Source: Intrasporangium_A sp051961875
Lineage (GTDB): Bacteria > Actinomycetota > Actinomycetes > Actinomycetales > Dermatophilaceae
Direction: 5' to 3'
Length of the DNA stretch: 17,793 bases
Assembly: GCF_051961875.1 (NCBI RefSeq)
Contig: NZ_JBQCCV010000134.1
Coordinates: 1 to 17,793 of the forward strand
Part shown: positions 1 through 9,236 of the stretch, one piece after another
Position numbering within the stretch: the stretch's first letter is position 1
How the letters are laid out: every line of letters begins with the position of its first letter
Program-made: the position numbers and the translations under genes
Notes under the pieces: generated by a model
Told to the model about the DNA's origin: nothing
Database searches by the model: none
What the model saw: only the letters and a program-made list of their open reading frames with translations

Positions 1-1422
1 GGAGTCGGCGCTCACGTCGCTCGCCGAGAGTGCGCCGAGCTTCGCCTTCTGCTCCCGGTCGGCCGGAGCGTCGATCCGGGCGTAGGCCGGTTCTCCGTGC
101 AGGGCCGTGAGGCGGGCGTAGTGCTCGCTCGGGGTGCGGCCGGTCGCGGCGAGGATCTCGGAGGCGAGCAGCGCGAGGATGATGCCGTCCTTGTCCGTCG
201 TCCAGACCGTTCCGTCGAAGCGCAGGAAGCTTGCCCCTGCCGACTCCTCGCCGCCGAATCCGACTGAGCCGTCGAGCAGGCCCGGGACGAACCACTTGAA
301 CCCGACCGGCACCTCGAGCAACCGTCGGCCGAGGTCATCGGCGACCCTGTCGATCATGGAGGACGAGACGAGGGTCTTGCCGACGGCGGTGTCCCGGCCC
401 CAGCCGGGCCGGGCACCGAAGAGGTACTGGATCGCCACGGCGAGGTAGTGGTTCGGGTTCATCAGCCCGGCGTCGGGCGTGACGATGCCGTGCCGGTCGG
501 AGTCGGCATCGTTGCCGGTGGCGATGTCGTAGGCGTCCTTGTTGCCGATGAGCGAGGCCATCGCGTAGGGGGAGGAGCAGTCCATCCGGATCCGGCCGTC
601 CCAGTCGAGGGTCATGAAACGCCACGTCGGGTCGACCTCGGGGTTGACCACGGTGAGGTCGAGGCCGTGGCGCTCGGCGATCGCGCCCCAGTACGCCACG
701 GACGCCCCGCCGAGTGGATCGGCGCCGATCCGCACGCCTGCCTCCCTGATCTTCGCCACGTCGACGACGCTGGGCAGGTCGTCGACATAGGTCCCGAGGA
801 AGTCGTATGCCGCTGAGGCGGCGCGCGCCCGCTCGTGGGGGACGCGCTTCACCTCCTTGAGGCCGGCCCGGATGAGGTCGTTCGCCCGCTTCGCGATCGT
901 CGACGTCGCGTCGGTGTCGGCCGGTCCGCCGCTCGGCGGGTTGTACTTGAAGCCGCCGTCGCTGGGCGGGTTGTGCGAAGGGGTGACGACGATGCCGTCG
1001 GCGAGCCCTGATGCCCCGGCAGGCTTGCCGCGGTTGGCCCGGAGGATCGCGTGGGACACGGCCGGCGTCGGGGTGTAGCCGTCGCGGTCGTCGACGAGGA
1101 CGGACACGCCGTTGGCGACGAGCACCTCGAGGGCGGACCTCCAGGCGGGCTCGGACAGCCCGTGGGTGTCGCGGCCGATGAAGAGCGGCCCGTCATACCC
1201 CTGGCTCGTCCGGTAGTCGACGATCGCCTGCGTCGTCGCCAGGATGTGGTCCTCGTTGAAGGCGGTCCGAAGGCTCGAACCCCGGTGGCCGGAGGTGCCG
1301 AAGACGACCTGCTCGTCAGGGTTGTCGACGTCAGGGTGGCGGTCATAGTACGCGCCGACCAGCTCGTCGATGTCGACGAGGTCCTCGGGGCGGGCCGGTT
1401 GTCCCGCGCGCGGGTCGGTCAT
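1..1422 (-). CDS. pgm: Phosphoglucomutase, alpha-D-glucose specific (3' end cut by window edge)
   Basis: Interconverts glucose-1-phosphate and glucose-6-phosphate in the cytosol. The minus-strand frame from ATG 1422 is open to the window edge and gives 474 residues; the family is usually about 545, so the C-terminal fourth domain is mostly missing. Visible hallmarks of the alpha-phosphohexomutase fold are TSGHRG (43-48), the phosphoserine loop TPSHNPP with Ser149, the Mg-binding loop DADSD (305-309) and the sugar-binding GEESAGASF (391-399). These place it in the bacterial Pgm group. The start overlaps the glgB stop (ATGA), and GGAGGAGGAG lies two bases upstream inside the glgB end, so it is the last visible gene of the glgE operon. 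It would feed or drain glucose-1-P made by GlgP, and is often needed for UDP- or ADP-glucose supply. Identity is secure; the true end is not visible. Confidence 0.95.
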   Translation of the reverse strand, partial: MTDPRAGQPARPEDLVDIDELVGAYYDRHPDVDNPDEQVVFGTSGHRGSSLRTAFNEDHILATTQAIVDYRTSQGYDGPLFIGRDTHGLSEPAWRSALEVLVANGVSVLVDDRDGYTPTPAVSHAILRANRGKPAGASGLADGIVVTPSHNPPSDGGFKYNPPSGGPADTDATSTIAKRANDLIRAGLKEVKRVPHERARAASAAYDFLGTYVDDLPSVVDVAKIREAGVRIGADPLGGASVAYWGAIAERHGLDLTVVNPEVDPTWRFMTLDWDGRIRMDCSSPYAMASLIGNKDAYDIATGNDADSDRHGIVTPDAGLMNPNHYLAVAIQYLFGARPGWGRDTAVGKTLVSSSMIDRVADDLGRRLLEVPVGFKWFVPGLLDGSVGFGGEESAGASFLRFDGTVWTTDKDGIILALLASEILAATGRTPSEHYARLTALHGEPAYARIDAPADREQKAKLGALSASDVSADS

Positions 1423-3770
1423 GACTCCTCCTCCGTGTCCCGGATCGCCTCTCGGCCCGCGGGCTTGGGGGTGGTGCTCGGTGTGCCTCGTCCCGCGCGC
1501 GTGGGCGTGCTTGCGGTGCCTCGTCCCTCGGTGGCGGCGCCCGTCACCTCGCGGGCCGGAGCCGGTGCCGCCGGCTCGTCGATGGGGACCAGCCACACGG
1601 AGGACAACCGAGCGATGGTGAGGTCAGCGGCATACGGCTGGTTCTGCCACGGCATCTCGACGGGCTCGATCACGCGACCCGCGCTGCTCGGCGCGTCGGG
1701 GTGGTAACCCGCGGTGTCCATGATGACGCGCCAGCGGCCGCCGCGGGGCAGGCCGATCCGGTAGGACTGGTGCGTCTGGCCGCTGAAGTTGACGACACAC
1801 GCCATGACGGGTGCGCTCGGCCGTTCGCCACGCGCCCAGCGCAACCAGGAGAAGGTGTTGCCGGCGGCGTCGTCGGCGTTGAGCCACTCGAAGCCGGCCG
1901 CCTCGGTGTCGAGCTCCCAGAGCGCATGGTGCGACCGGTAGATCGCGTTGAGGTCCTTGACCAGGGCGTGGACCCGGTAGTGCAGCGGCAGGTCGAGCAG
2001 CCACCAGTCGAGGCTGCGGGCGTCGGCCCACTCCGACTCCTGCCCGAACTCGATGCCCATGAAGATCAGCTGCTTGCCCGGGTGCGACCACATGTACGCG
2101 AGGAACGCGCGCAGCGTCGCCGCCTGCTCGTCGCGGCTGCCCCGAGACTTGCGCAGGAGCGAGCCCTTGCCGTGGACGACCTCGTCGTGGCTGATCGGCA
2201 GGACGAAGTTCTCGTCGAAGGCGTAGACGAGGGCGAACGTGAGGTTGTTGTGGTGGTGCTTGCGGTAGACGGGATCCTGGCCGAGGTAGCGCAGGGAGTC
2301 GTTCATCCAGCCCATGTTCCACTTGAAGCCGAAGCCGAGGCCGCCGCGGCTCGTCGGCGCGGTGACACCGGGGAAGGAGCTGGACTCCTCGGCGATCGTG
2401 ACGATCCCGGGGTCGCGCTTGTAGACCGTGGCGTTGGTCTCCTTGAGGAACTCGATCGCCTCGAGGTTCTCGCGGCCGCCGTACTTGTTGGGCAGCCACT
2501 CGCCCTCCCGGCGGGAGAAGTCGAGGTAGAGCATCGAGGCGACCGCATCGACACGGAGGCCGTCGATGTGGAACTCCTCGAGCCAGTAGATCGCATTGGC
2601 GACCAAGAAGTTGCGGACCTCGGGCCGGCCGAAGTCGAAGACGTGCGTCCCCCAGTCGGGCTGGTCGCCGCGCCGTGGGTCCGGGTGCTCGTAGAGCGCC
2701 TGCCCGTCGAAGCGGGCGAGAGCGAAGGCGTCCTTGGGGAAGTGACCGGGGACCCAGTCGAGGATGACGCCGATGCCGGCCTGGTGGAGCTTGTCGACGA
2801 GGTAGCGGAACTCGTCGGGGGTGCCGAAGCGGGCGGTCGGCGCGAAGTAGCCCGTCACCTGGTAGCCCCAGCTCGGGCCGTAGGGATGCTCCATGACGGG
2901 CAGCAGCTCGACGTGGGTGAAGCCGAGGTCGACGACGTAGGCCACGAGGTGCTCGGCGAGCTCGACGTAGGAGAGCCCCTGCCGCCACGACCCGAGGTGC
3001 ACCTCGTAGGTGCTCATCGGCCCGGTGTGGGGGTTCTCCCGGGCCCGGCGACGCATCCACTCGTCGTCCGACCACGTGTAGTGCGACTCCGTCACGACCG
3101 AGGCGACCTTCGGCGGCATCTCGGTGCGGCGGGCCATGGGGTCGGACTTGGCGCGCACGACGTCGTCACTGCCGCGGATCGCGTACTGGTAGTTGGACCC
3201 CTCGCCCGCGCCGGGCAGGAAGAGCTCCCAGATGCCGGTCTCGCCCAGCGAGCGCATCGGGTGGGAGATGCGGTTCCACCCGTTGAAGTCGCCCATGACG
3301 TGGACGGCCTTGGCGTGGGGCGCCCAGACCGCGAACGAGGCGCCGCTGACCGGGCCCAGCGGGCCGGTGTACGTGCGGATGTGCGAGCCGAGGACGTTCC
3401 AGAGCTCCTCGTGCCGGCCCTCGCTGATGAGGTGCCGGTCGATCTCGCCCAGCGTCGGAGCGAAGCGGTAGGGGTCGTCCTGCTCGTGCTCGACTCCGTC
3501 GCCGTAGCTGACGATCAGCCGGTAGTCGTGGGTGCGCTGGACGTCGGGCGAAGTCATCGACCAGACGCCGTCCCGGACGTGCTGCAGCTCGACCCGTTCG
3601 CCGGTGTCGAGCCGCGCCCCCACGCTGGTGGCCATGGGGCGGAGTGCCGTGATCGTGAGTCCGCCGGGACCCAGGTGCTGGCCGAGCAGGTCGTGCGGCT
3701 CGGCGTTGCGCCCTTCGAGCAACGTCGTGATCGCCGGGTCGTCCGCTCGCAGTCCCTGCGTCCCCGTCAT
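1419..3770 (-). CDS. glgB: 1,4-alpha-glucan branching enzyme (GH13)
   Basis: Cuts 1,4-glucan chains and re-attaches them as 1,6 branches, acting on the linear polymer made by GlgE. The 783-residue product has an N-terminal beta-sandwich (about 20-115), a CBM48 module (about 125-225, with FAVWAPHAKAVHVMGDFNGW), the GH13 barrel (about 250-620) and a C-terminal beta domain. The catalytic triad is visible: Asp408 in GLRVDAV, Glu461 in IAEES and Asp529 in ISHDEVVH. ATG 3770 is preceded by AAGGAG at good spacing and overlaps the mak stop (ATGA). After about residue 731 there is a roughly 53-residue Ala/Pro/Thr/Arg-rich tail containing a duplicated GRGTxST motif. The mycobacterial enzyme is about 731 residues, so this tail is extra and probably disordered. 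Identity is very secure. Confidence 0.98.
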   Translation of the reverse strand: MTGTQGLRADDPAITTLLEGRNAEPHDLLGQHLGPGGLTITALRPMATSVGARLDTGERVELQHVRDGVWSMTSPDVQRTHDYRLIVSYGDGVEHEQDDPYRFAPTLGEIDRHLISEGRHEELWNVLGSHIRTYTGPLGPVSGASFAVWAPHAKAVHVMGDFNGWNRISHPMRSLGETGIWELFLPGAGEGSNYQYAIRGSDDVVRAKSDPMARRTEMPPKVASVVTESHYTWSDDEWMRRRARENPHTGPMSTYEVHLGSWRQGLSYVELAEHLVAYVVDLGFTHVELLPVMEHPYGPSWGYQVTGYFAPTARFGTPDEFRYLVDKLHQAGIGVILDWVPGHFPKDAFALARFDGQALYEHPDPRRGDQPDWGTHVFDFGRPEVRNFLVANAIYWLEEFHIDGLRVDAVASMLYLDFSRREGEWLPNKYGGRENLEAIEFLKETNATVYKRDPGIVTIAEESSSFPGVTAPTSRGGLGFGFKWNMGWMNDSLRYLGQDPVYRKHHHNNLTFALVYAFDENFVLPISHDEVVHGKGSLLRKSRGSRDEQAATLRAFLAYMWSHPGKQLIFMGIEFGQESEWADARSLDWWLLDLPLHYRVHALVKDLNAIYRSHHALWELDTEAAGFEWLNADDAAGNTFSWLRWARGERPSAPVMACVVNFSGQTHQSYRIGLPRGGRWRVIMDTAGYHPDAPSSAGRVIEPVEMPWQNQPYAADLTIARLSSVWLVPIDEPAAPAPAREVTGAATEGRGTASTPTRAGRGTPSTTPKPAGREAIRDTEEES

Positions 3771-5196
3771 GTCGTCTCCTTGTCGTCGTCGAGCAGGCGC
3801 TGGACGGCCGCCAGGGGGATCGGCAGCCAGGTCGGTCGGTTCCGGGCCTCGTAGACGACCTCGTAGAGCGCCTTGTCGAGCTCGAGGGCGCGAATCAGCG
3901 CCAGCCGCGCATCGTCGGGCGGGCCCGAGACACAGGCATACCCACTCAGGAACGCCTCACGACATGCCCGTGCCCAAGCCGTCGCGTCGAGGGAGGAGTC
4001 GGCGAGGCGCACCGAGCCGGCGGCGTAGTCGAACGAGCGCAGCATCCCGGCGATGTCCCGCTCGGGCAGGTCCGGCAGGTTGCGCTCGGCGAGCGAACGC
4101 AACGGCTCGCCCTCGAAGTCGAGCACGACCCAGCCGCGCTCGGGCACGTCGAGGACCTGCCCCAGGTGGTAGTCGCCGTGGATCCGCTGGAGCTGCGGCC
4201 AGTCGAGATCGAGGACCGCGCGCAGCGCGGCGAGTGCGGAGGGGCCAAGCTCCTCCAGCTCGGGCACGATGCCGGCGGCAGCGCCATACCGGCTCTCGAG
4301 CTCGGCGACGAGGCGTGCCCGCGCCGCACTGTCCGCCTGGGCGGTGCCGAGCCGGTCGGCGAGGTCCCGGTGGATCTCTGCGGTGACGGCACCGAGGTCG
4401 CGCGCCCGGTGGGTGAAGTCGGAGCCGGCGGCGGCCGCGACGAGGGCGACCCGCCACGCGTCCTCCACGCCTGGGATGAACTCCTGGGCGAAGGCGAGGT
4501 GGCCGTGCTCGAGGCGGCTGCCGTCGGCAGAGTCCCATCCGCCGCTGAGGTGCCCGGCCGAGGTGGGGACCCGGGTCGACCCGGCGTCCGTGAGCGCCGA
4601 CTGGACGACGACGTCCGGGTTGTCGCCCTCCTGGAGGGTGCGGAACACCTTGACGATGAGGGGCCGTGCCGCCGACCCGCCGGCGTCCTGCATCTGGCAG
4701 ATGATGGACGTGTTCGACTGCTCCCCGGAGAGCACGCTCGAGCTCGCAACGGTGCCGCCGAGGCGGCCCGTCGCATGGCCGCGGGCGATCTCGTTCGAGC
4801 CCACCGAGGCTTCGGCGTCCTCTGCATCAGCGGACGACAGGATCGTCGCCACGAGGGCTCGGGCGTAGACCGGGTCGTGCGGTGCGTCGTAGACCCACCG
4901 CGTGCCGAGGACGCTGTGCTCCATGGTCCCGACAAGCGCCCGTTCGGCCCCCTCCAGCGGGGCCTCACGGTAGGTGAGGGGCACCTGGTAGAGGACGGCC
5001 GGGCTGGCCGCCTCGTCGAGCAGGAGGAGCGTCTCCATGCCGACCTTCCCGGCTGGGTCCTCCAGGCGGAAGCCGCCGACCCGGCGCAGGGAGGGGAGCC
5101 GACCCTTGCCGGCATACCAGCGCTGGCTCTCGATCCAGCCCGTCACGAGCTCGGTCTTCGACGGCTCGAGTCGCGCGTCGTGGTGGATGATCGGCA

Positions 5197-5197
<1 letters not shown>
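3767..5197 (-). CDS. mak: Maltokinase (ATP-dependent, forms maltose-1-phosphate)
   Basis: Phosphorylates maltose to alpha-maltose-1-phosphate, the donor used by GlgE. The 476-residue product (mycobacterial Mak/Pep2 is about 455) has the aminoglycoside-phosphotransferase-like kinase fold: a family N-terminal cap with WYAGKGR (27-33), the nucleotide loop SGEQSNTS (157-164), a probable ATP-contacting Lys183 in VKVFR, the catalytic loop HGDYHLGQ (340-347, base Asp342) and the metal motif DFEGEP (360-365). The frame stays open upstream into treS, but ATG 5197 fits best: it shares one base with the treS stop (TGATG), is preceded by GGAAGG six bases upstream, and gives the family's length. TreS and Mak are separate here, whereas many bacteria fuse them. 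Coupling through TGATG may keep the two in step. Confidence 0.96.
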
Positions 5198-6900
<1,703 letters not shown>

Positions 6901-6901
6901 G

Positions 6902-9103
6902 TCAGTGGCTCCTCACCGCGAGGATGTGCACGGGTTCCCAGTCGGGCCCGACCCTCACGAAGTTGTCCGAACGCCAGTCCCACCAGCTGTCCGTGATGAG
7001 GTCGTGGGCCGAGAAGGTCGACCAGCTCGCCATGCCGAGTGCCTCCATGTCGAGGTGGATGATCGTCTCGCGGGTTGCGTGGGGGTCGAGGTTCGCGACG
7101 ACGAGGATGGTGTCGCGCTCATTACCCACGATTCGACTCTTGGAGAAGACGAGGACGTTCTCGTCGTCGGCGTTGTGGAAGCGCAGGTTGCGCAGCCACT
7201 GGAGTGCAGGGTGCGCGCGCCGGATCTCGTTGAGCCGCTGCAGGTACCAGCCGAGATGCTGCCCCTCCATCGGCCCACCGGGCTCGTAGAGCTCCCACTG
7301 GCGGTTCTTGTACTCGTACTTCTCGTTGTCGATCTGCTCCTCGACCCCCGGCCGGGCGACGTGCTCCATCAGCTCGTAGCCGCTGTAGATGCCGTAGGTG
7401 GGGGACATGGTCGCGGCCACGGCCGCGCGCACCTTCCATGCTGTCGGGCCGCCGTACTGCATGTAGGGCGTGAGGATGTCGTGCGTCGTCGGCCAGAAGG
7501 AGGGGCGCATGTATGCCGCCGAGTCCCCGGCGAGCTCGCGGCCGTACTCCTCCAGCTCCCACCGCTCGTTGCGCCAGGCGTAGTAGGTGTAGCTCTGCTG
7601 GAACCCGGCGGCCGCGAGGGCGTGCATCATCGCCGGCTTGGTGAACGCCTCGGCGAGCCAGATCGTCTCCGGGTAGCGCTGGGCGACGTCGGCGATCAGC
7701 CACTGCCAGAAGGCGACCGGCTTGGTGTGCGGGTTGTCGACGCGGAAGATCCGGACGCCGTGGTCGAGCCAGACCTGGATGACGCGGCGGACCTCGGCGT
7801 AGGCGCTCGCCGGGTCGTTGTCGAAGTTGACCGGGTAGATGTCCTGGTACTTCTTCGGCGGGTTCTCGGCGTAGGCGATCGTGCCGTCGGCGCGCGTCGT
7901 GAACAGCTCTGGATGGCTCGTGACCCAGGGGTGGTCGGGGGAGGCCTGCAGCGCGATGTCGACGGCGACCTCGAGCCCGTTCCGGCCCGCCTCGGCGACG
8001 AAGAAGTCGAAGTCCTCGAAGCTGCCGAGTTCGGGATGGATCGCGTCGTGTCCACCCTCGGGCGAGCCGATGGCATAAGGGGATCCGGGGTCGCCCGGCT
8101 GGGCGACGAGCGTGTTGTTGCGGCCCTTGCGCGCCGTCGTGCCGATGGGGTGGACGGGCGTGAGGTACACGACGTCGAAGCCCATCTCGGAGATCGCGGG
8201 GAGCCGGCGGGCAGCCGAGCGGAAGGTGCCGGAGACCCAGCGCCCCTGCGCCTCGTCGTAGTAGGCGCCCTCGGAGCGCGGGAAGATCTCGTACCAGGCG
8301 CCGTAGAGGGCTCGCTCCCGCTCGACGAGCAGGTTGTATGCCGCTGACGCCGACACGAGCTCACGCAGGGGGAGCAGGTGGTGCAGTCCCCGCACGTCCT
8401 CGGAGGTGGCGGCGGCGAACCGCTCGACGGGGGACCGGCTCGAGTCCCTCAGCAGGTCGAGCGCCCGGTCGAGCGCGCCGGTATCGGCGCCCAGTCCGGC
8501 AACGGACTCGCGGAAGCGGTCGAGCACGCGCACGCCCTCGGCGCACATGAGCTCCTCGTCGATGCCGGCGCCGATCTTGATCTCCGCGTCGTGCGCCCAC
8601 GTCGCATAGGGGTCCGACCAGCCCTCGACCCGGTAGCGCCACCAGCCGGTGCGGTCGGCGACGACCGTCGTGCTCCAGTCGGAGAGGCCGGGGTTGTCGC
8701 AGTGCATCTGGAAGTAGTGGTCGACGCCGTCGGGGTCGGTCAGCACGGCGGTCGCGTTGACCGCGTCATGCCCCTCGCGGAACACCTTGGCCCGGACGAC
8801 GAACTCCTCGCCGACGACGGCCTTGGATGGCAGGTCGCCGTTCTGGACGAGGGGCTGCACATCGAGGACGGGGATCCGGCCGATCCGGCGGACCCCGGCG
8901 GGGACGCCGTGGAGGGGTGGGACGGCCGACACCTCGTGCTCGGGGGCGAGGTGGGTGGCGCTCGCCTCGGTGTCGTCGACGAACGCCTCGTCGGCCGAGG
9001 GGCCGGCCGGTGGGGCGACGGCGCTGTGAGTGGATCGGGGGGCGGCAGCGGGCAGGGGTCCGCCGACCGAGCGTGTACGGGACTTCTTCGAGGAGCCTGT
9101 CAC
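6902..9103 (-). CDS. glgE: Maltosyltransferase GlgE (alpha-1,4-glucan:maltose-1-phosphate maltosyltransferase, GH13_3)
   Basis: Transfers maltosyl units from maltose-1-phosphate onto the non-reducing ends of 1,4-glucan, releasing phosphate. Translation from GTG 9103 gives 733 residues. The conserved region starts about residue 73 (RIGRIPVLDVQP) and includes GTFRSAARRLP, YLTPVHPIG, the nucleophile Asp456 in FRVDNPHTKP, the acid Glu485 in WLAEAFTKP and Asp542 in PTTHDILTPYMQYGG; these are specific to GlgE. The first 70 or so residues are Ala/Pro/Ser-rich without an obvious fold, making the protein longer than the roughly 675-700 usual. GTG 9103 was chosen because TACGGT sits six bases upstream, as expected for a leaderless mRNA. 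No Shine-Dalgarno sequence is visible, and upstream codons run into the divergent promoter region. It is the first gene of the operon. Function is very secure, the exact start less so. Confidence 0.96.
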   Translation of the reverse strand: MTGSSKKSRTRSVGGPLPAAAPRSTHSAVAPPAGPSADEAFVDDTEASATHLAPEHEVSAVPPLHGVPAGVRRIGRIPVLDVQPLVQNGDLPSKAVVGEEFVVRAKVFREGHDAVNATAVLTDPDGVDHYFQMHCDNPGLSDWSTTVVADRTGWWRYRVEGWSDPYATWAHDAEIKIGAGIDEELMCAEGVRVLDRFRESVAGLGADTGALDRALDLLRDSSRSPVERFAAATSEDVRGLHHLLPLRELVSASAAYNLLVERERALYGAWYEIFPRSEGAYYDEAQGRWVSGTFRSAARRLPAISEMGFDVVYLTPVHPIGTTARKGRNNTLVAQPGDPGSPYAIGSPEGGHDAIHPELGSFEDFDFFVAEAGRNGLEVAVDIALQASPDHPWVTSHPELFTTRADGTIAYAENPPKKYQDIYPVNFDNDPASAYAEVRRVIQVWLDHGVRIFRVDNPHTKPVAFWQWLIADVAQRYPETIWLAEAFTKPAMMHALAAAGFQQSYTYYAWRNERWELEEYGRELAGDSAAYMRPSFWPTTHDILTPYMQYGGPTAWKVRAAVAATMSPTYGIYSGYELMEHVARPGVEEQIDNEKYEYKNRQWELYEPGGPMEGQHLGWYLQRLNEIRRAHPALQWLRNLRFHNADDENVLVFSKSRIVGNERDTILVVANLDPHATRETIIHLDMEALGMASWSTFSAHDLITDSWWDWRSDNFVRVGPDWEPVHILAVRSH
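6909..6914 (-). promoter_or_regulatory. Ribosome binding site deciding the treS GTG start
   Basis: GAGGAG on the minus strand lies inside the last codons of glgE, eight bases before GTG 6900. It supports a GTG start for treS where no ATG is available nearby. Confidence 0.75.
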
Positions 9104-9109
9104 GCATCG

Positions 9110-9115
9110 ACCGTA
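9110..9115 (-). promoter_or_regulatory. Candidate -10 box of the glgE operon (leaderless)
   Basis: On the minus strand TACGGT fits TANNNT and is followed by six bases and then GTG 9103. Transcription would begin at or next to the start codon. There is no purine-rich ribosome site in between. No good -35 box is visible. Confidence 0.5.
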
Positions 9116-9176
9116 TCGAATCGGGCCACGTCGCCGCGCGGGCGACGGCGCGGCCGCGTCGTGGCGTGCAATGGCT

Positions 9177-9192
9177 TTGCAAGGGCTGCAAG
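9177..9192 (-). promoter_or_regulatory. Tandem CTTGCAR motif, candidate MalR-type operator
   Basis: The minus strand reads CTTGCAG-CC-CTTGCAA, two 7-mers with 9-bp period, and a weaker third copy (ATTGCAC) follows at 9172-9166. It lies between the divergent glgE and glgP start codons, about 30 bp before the glgP -10 box. As I recall, CTTGCAG direct repeats upstream of Streptomyces amylase and maltose genes are sites for a LacI-family maltose regulator (MalR/Reg1). The assignment here is by resemblance only. Confidence 0.5.
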
Positions 9193-9222
9193 AACCCGGC
9201 AGGACGTCATCGCTACGGCGTC

Positions 9223-9228
9223 TATGCT
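9223..9228 (+). promoter_or_regulatory. Candidate -10 box of glgP (leaderless)
   Basis: TATGCT fits TANNNT and is followed by eight bases and then GTG 9237. No Shine-Dalgarno sequence lies between, so the glgP mRNA probably starts at or very near its start codon. The -35 region is not recognisable. Confidence 0.5.
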
Positions 9229-9236
9229 GGTGGCCC

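Noticed and set aside
1701..3854. A 717-codon open frame on the plus strand opposite glgB
   Set aside because: It is the complementary shadow of the glgB codons, with no domain, no good start and no ribosome site.
9030..9236. A longer glgP starting upstream, such as ATG 9171
   Set aside because: The family N-terminus is MKAIRRF at GTG 9237, and the extension would run through the operator and promoter into glgE.
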